Shown here: piece after piece, positions 62,309 through 64,000 of the stretch
Position numbering within the stretch: position 1 is the stretch's first letter
How the letters are laid out: the number at the start of each line of letters is the position of its first letter
From: Chlorobiota bacterium
GTDB lineage: Bacteria > Bacteroidota > Ignavibacteria > Kapaibacteriales > NICIL-2
Direction: 5' to 3'
NCBI GenBank assembly: GCA_026415505.1
Contig: JAOAGY010000033.1
Coordinates: forward strand, 88,818 to 152,817
Length of the DNA: 64,000 nt
Notes under the pieces: model-generated
Database searches by the model: none
Seen by the model: only the letters and a program-made list of their open reading frames with translations
What the model was told of the DNA's origin: nothing
Translations under genes and position numbers: made by a program

Positions 62309-63004
62309 ATGAGTATCTTCCGCCGCATAGCCGACATTTTCAAAGCCAACGTCAACGATGCGCTCGACCGTGCCGAGGACCCGGAGAAAATGCTCAAGCA
62401 AATGGTCCTCGAAATGGAAGAGTCGGTCAACAAAGCGACGATGGCAGTAGCGCAGGCGATCGCCAACGAAAAATCGCTCGAGCGCAAAATCGCCAAAGCG
62501 CAGGAACAATCGCGCGATTGGCAACAGAAAGCCGTTCAAGCTCTTCAGGCTGGTCGCGAGGATTTAGCGCGTGCTGCGCTGGAGAAAAAAGCCGTCGCCG
62601 ACCGCAACATCGCTGATCTGCAGCCCATCTACGAGCAAGCGAAAGCGACGACCGCCAAACTCCGCGCACAACTGGATCAACTCAAGGCGAAGCTCGACGA
62701 AGCCCGTGCGCGGCAGAGCACATTGATCGCACGCTCGCAAGCAGCGAAAGCTCAAAAGCAAATCGCTCAAGCCTTCAGCGGCGTCGGGTCTGATGCCTTC
62801 TCGAAGTTCGACAAGTTCGAAGGCAAGATCGAACAGCTTGAAGCGGAAGCGGGAGCATACGAACAACTGGCAGGCGAGAGCACATCGCTCGAACAAGAGT
62901 TCAAACTGCTCGGCTCGAGCGCAACGGTCGAGGAAGAACTCGCCAAGCTCAAAGCATCGCTCGGTCAATTGCCACCGAGTGCTACCGAAAGCACGCAATC
63001 GTAG
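62309..63004 (+). CDS. pspA: Phage shock protein A / IM30-family membrane-remodelling protein
   Basis: 231 residues, almost entirely helical. It starts with SIFRRIADIFKANVNDALDRAEDPEKMLKQMVLEME, the amphipathic H0/H1 region of PspA/Vipp1, and continues with long coiled helices through residue 190. PspA (ESCRT-III-like) coats and protects the inner membrane under stress. No pspBC or pspF gene is near; a YbjN-like gene follows 33 bases later. Confidence 0.95.
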   Translation: MSIFRRIADIFKANVNDALDRAEDPEKMLKQMVLEMEESVNKATMAVAQAIANEKSLERKIAKAQEQSRDWQQKAVQALQAGREDLARAALEKKAVADRNIADLQPIYEQAKATTAKLRAQLDQLKAKLDEARARQSTLIARSQAAKAQKQIAQAFSGVGSDAFSKFDKFEGKIEQLEAEAGAYEQLAGESTSLEQEFKLLGSSATVEEELAKLKASLGQLPPSATESTQS

Positions 63005-63037
63005 GCAACATTTCACACACTCGCCGGGAACGTACCT

Positions 63038-63478
63038 ATGGCAACTCCACCGGAGCTGATCGAAACCACACGCCAACGCGTCGAAAGCATTCTTCGCGAG
63101 GCATTCCCCGAATACGTTCCGTTCTCGAACGGCTCGTTTGCCGTCTCGCACGGTTCGACACAAGTCATCGTCGTCGTTCGCCCGTTTACCGAGATCGAGT
63201 GCGTCGTCGAGTGCATGGCGCATGTTGTCTCGGGTGCGAAAATCGACGAGCAACTGATGCGCTATCTGCTCCGCAAGAACGCGGAAATTCATCTGGGGGG
63301 CTTCGGTTTGCTCTTCGACGACACGATCGTGTTTTCGCACTCGATCACGGCGTCGAACATGGATCGCAACGAGCTGGTGACGACCATCATGAGCGTTGCT
63401 ATCATCGCCGATCACTACGACGACGAAATCGTCGCAATGGCTGGCGGTCAGCGTGCCGCCGATCTGCAAACCGAGTAG
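63038..63478 (+). CDS. YbjN / type III chaperone-like fold protein
   Basis: 146 residues. The middle and end (YLLRKNAEIHLGGFGLLFDDTIVFSHSITASNMDRNELVTTIMSVAIIADHYDD) match the YbjN/TY-Chap fold, which resembles secretion chaperones. No type III secretion genes are nearby. It probably works in stress signalling or as a protein adaptor alongside PspA. Confidence 0.75.
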   Translation: MATPPELIETTRQRVESILREAFPEYVPFSNGSFAVSHGSTQVIVVVRPFTEIECVVECMAHVVSGAKIDEQLMRYLLRKNAEIHLGGFGLLFDDTIVFSHSITASNMDRNELVTTIMSVAIIADHYDDEIVAMAGGQRAADLQTE

Positions 63479-63548
63479 GCGATTAAACCGAGCACGCCGT
63501 CGCGGCGTCAAAGCGTGCGAGTCGAACAGCGAGCACAGAGTATTCACG

Positions 63549-64000
63549 ATGGCGTCGCACGCAATGGCGCTCACTACCGAAGAAGCCGCGCTGATCCGCG
63601 AGCTGACCGATGGCGACCGCGAACGTGCCGCGACCGAATTCGTTCGCACCTATCAGCGGTTCGTCTACAGCGTCGCACTCCGTCATGTCGAAGGCAATCA
63701 CGACGACGCCGCGGACGTCGCACAAGAGACGTTCATTCGCGCCTTGCGTGCACTGCCGCGATTCAAGGGGGAAAGCTCCATCCAGACCTGGCTCTACCGC
63801 ATCACGGTCAACACGTGCCGCTCGTTTCGTCGGCGGTGGAAGCGGTTCGTCTCGCTTTCGGAAGTCGTCGAAACCGACGACGATCTTGCATCGCATCTGC
63901 CGACGCCCGATCGCCAGCTCGAAGACGACGAGTTCATCGAGCGCTTCCATGCGATGCTTGCAAAGCTTCCGCCGAAACAGCGCGAGACGTTCTACTTGCG
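63549..64000 (+). CDS. ECF-family RNA polymerase sigma factor (cut by window end)
   Basis: The reading frame is open from the ATG at 63549 to the end of the window, giving 150 residues. Region 2 is clear (DDAADVAQETFIRALRALPRF, then SSIQTWLYRITVNTCRSFRR), and the region 4 start LAKLPPKQRETFYL is the last part visible. The C-terminal DNA-binding end and any anti-sigma gene lie beyond the window. It is a second ECF system, distinct in sequence from the one at the left end. Confidence 0.9.
   Translation, partial: MASHAMALTTEEAALIRELTDGDRERAATEFVRTYQRFVYSVALRHVEGNHDDAADVAQETFIRALRALPRFKGESSIQTWLYRITVNTCRSFRRRWKRFVSLSEVVETDDDLASHLPTPDRQLEDDEFIERFHAMLAKLPPKQRETFYL

Overview
The window is a gene-dense, GC-rich (close to 60% by eye) bacterial chromosome segment with 59 supported protein genes, two of them cut by the window ends. 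I see no tRNA, rRNA, CRISPR array, insertion sequence or prophage, and no gene-free stretch longer than about 150 bases. The lineage is most likely the Bacteroidota/Chlorobiota/Ignavibacteria side of the FCB group, with Kapabacteria-like organisms a good fit. The reasons are type IX secretion (T9SS) C-terminal sorting domains on secreted proteins, upstream boxes of the TAnnTTTG type used by the Bacteroidota housekeeping sigma factor, few strong Shine-Dalgarno sites, a fused alpha-beta E1 dehydrogenase, and a clade II nitrous oxide reductase cluster. The species assignment is inference.

Layout. 0-1.8 kb: ECF sigma factor, anti-sigma factor and a TlpA-like thioredoxin lipoprotein in one overlapping operon. 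1.9-10 kb: a Lon-type protease facing a recJ, Dna2-like helicase-nuclease, ruvC repair operon. 10-17.7 kb: rsgA, a small beta-barrel protein, nuoG-nuoH-nuoI, a LytR_C-domain protein, rsfS and argS. 17.7-20.6 kb: a peroxiredoxin/thioredoxin-like protein and bifunctional Rel. 20.7-26.7 kb: a coiled-coil membrane protein pair facing an operon of di-heme peroxidase, membrane Fe-S oxidoreductase and oligopeptide-binding lipoprotein. 26.8-33.5 kb: a DegT aminotransferase, a GAF/SpoIIE phosphatase, a glycosyltransferase pair, an ABC ATPase and secreted proteins including a T9SS-type metalloprotease. 33.5-37.9 kb: an MnmC-oxidase-like gene followed by mnmM (wobble-uridine modification), glyA and a T9SS cargo protein. 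38-48.4 kb: fused E1, queE, hprK, a large TPR lipoprotein, pth, pnp, a NifU-domain protein and secreted proteins. 48.4-52 kb: smc. 52-58.5 kb: the denitrification unit (cytochrome c, nosZ, a membrane-NosL fusion, nosD, nosF, nosY). 58.5-61.4 kb: mreBCD with a fliO-like gene upstream. 61.4-64 kb: a nitrilase-family amidase, pspA, a YbjN-like protein and a second ECF sigma factor cut by the window end.

How it works together. The cell appears to respire through complex I and to reduce N2O to N2 with a Sec-exported NosZ whose maturation genes are translationally coupled. An inferred flavoprotein-to-quinone Fe-S oxidoreductase would add electrons from oxidation pathways. Packing is extreme. Eight of ten convergent gene pairs overlap, four of them by sharing a single TTAG/CTAA tetramer as both stop codons, so classical intrinsic terminators have no room between them. 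The most interesting candidates are the MnmC(o)-like plus MnmM pairing, the fused membrane-NosL protein with a strong hairpin in front of it, the recJ/Dna2-like/ruvC operon, the recurrent TAnnTTYG promoter box, and an excess of the palindrome GCGATCGC.
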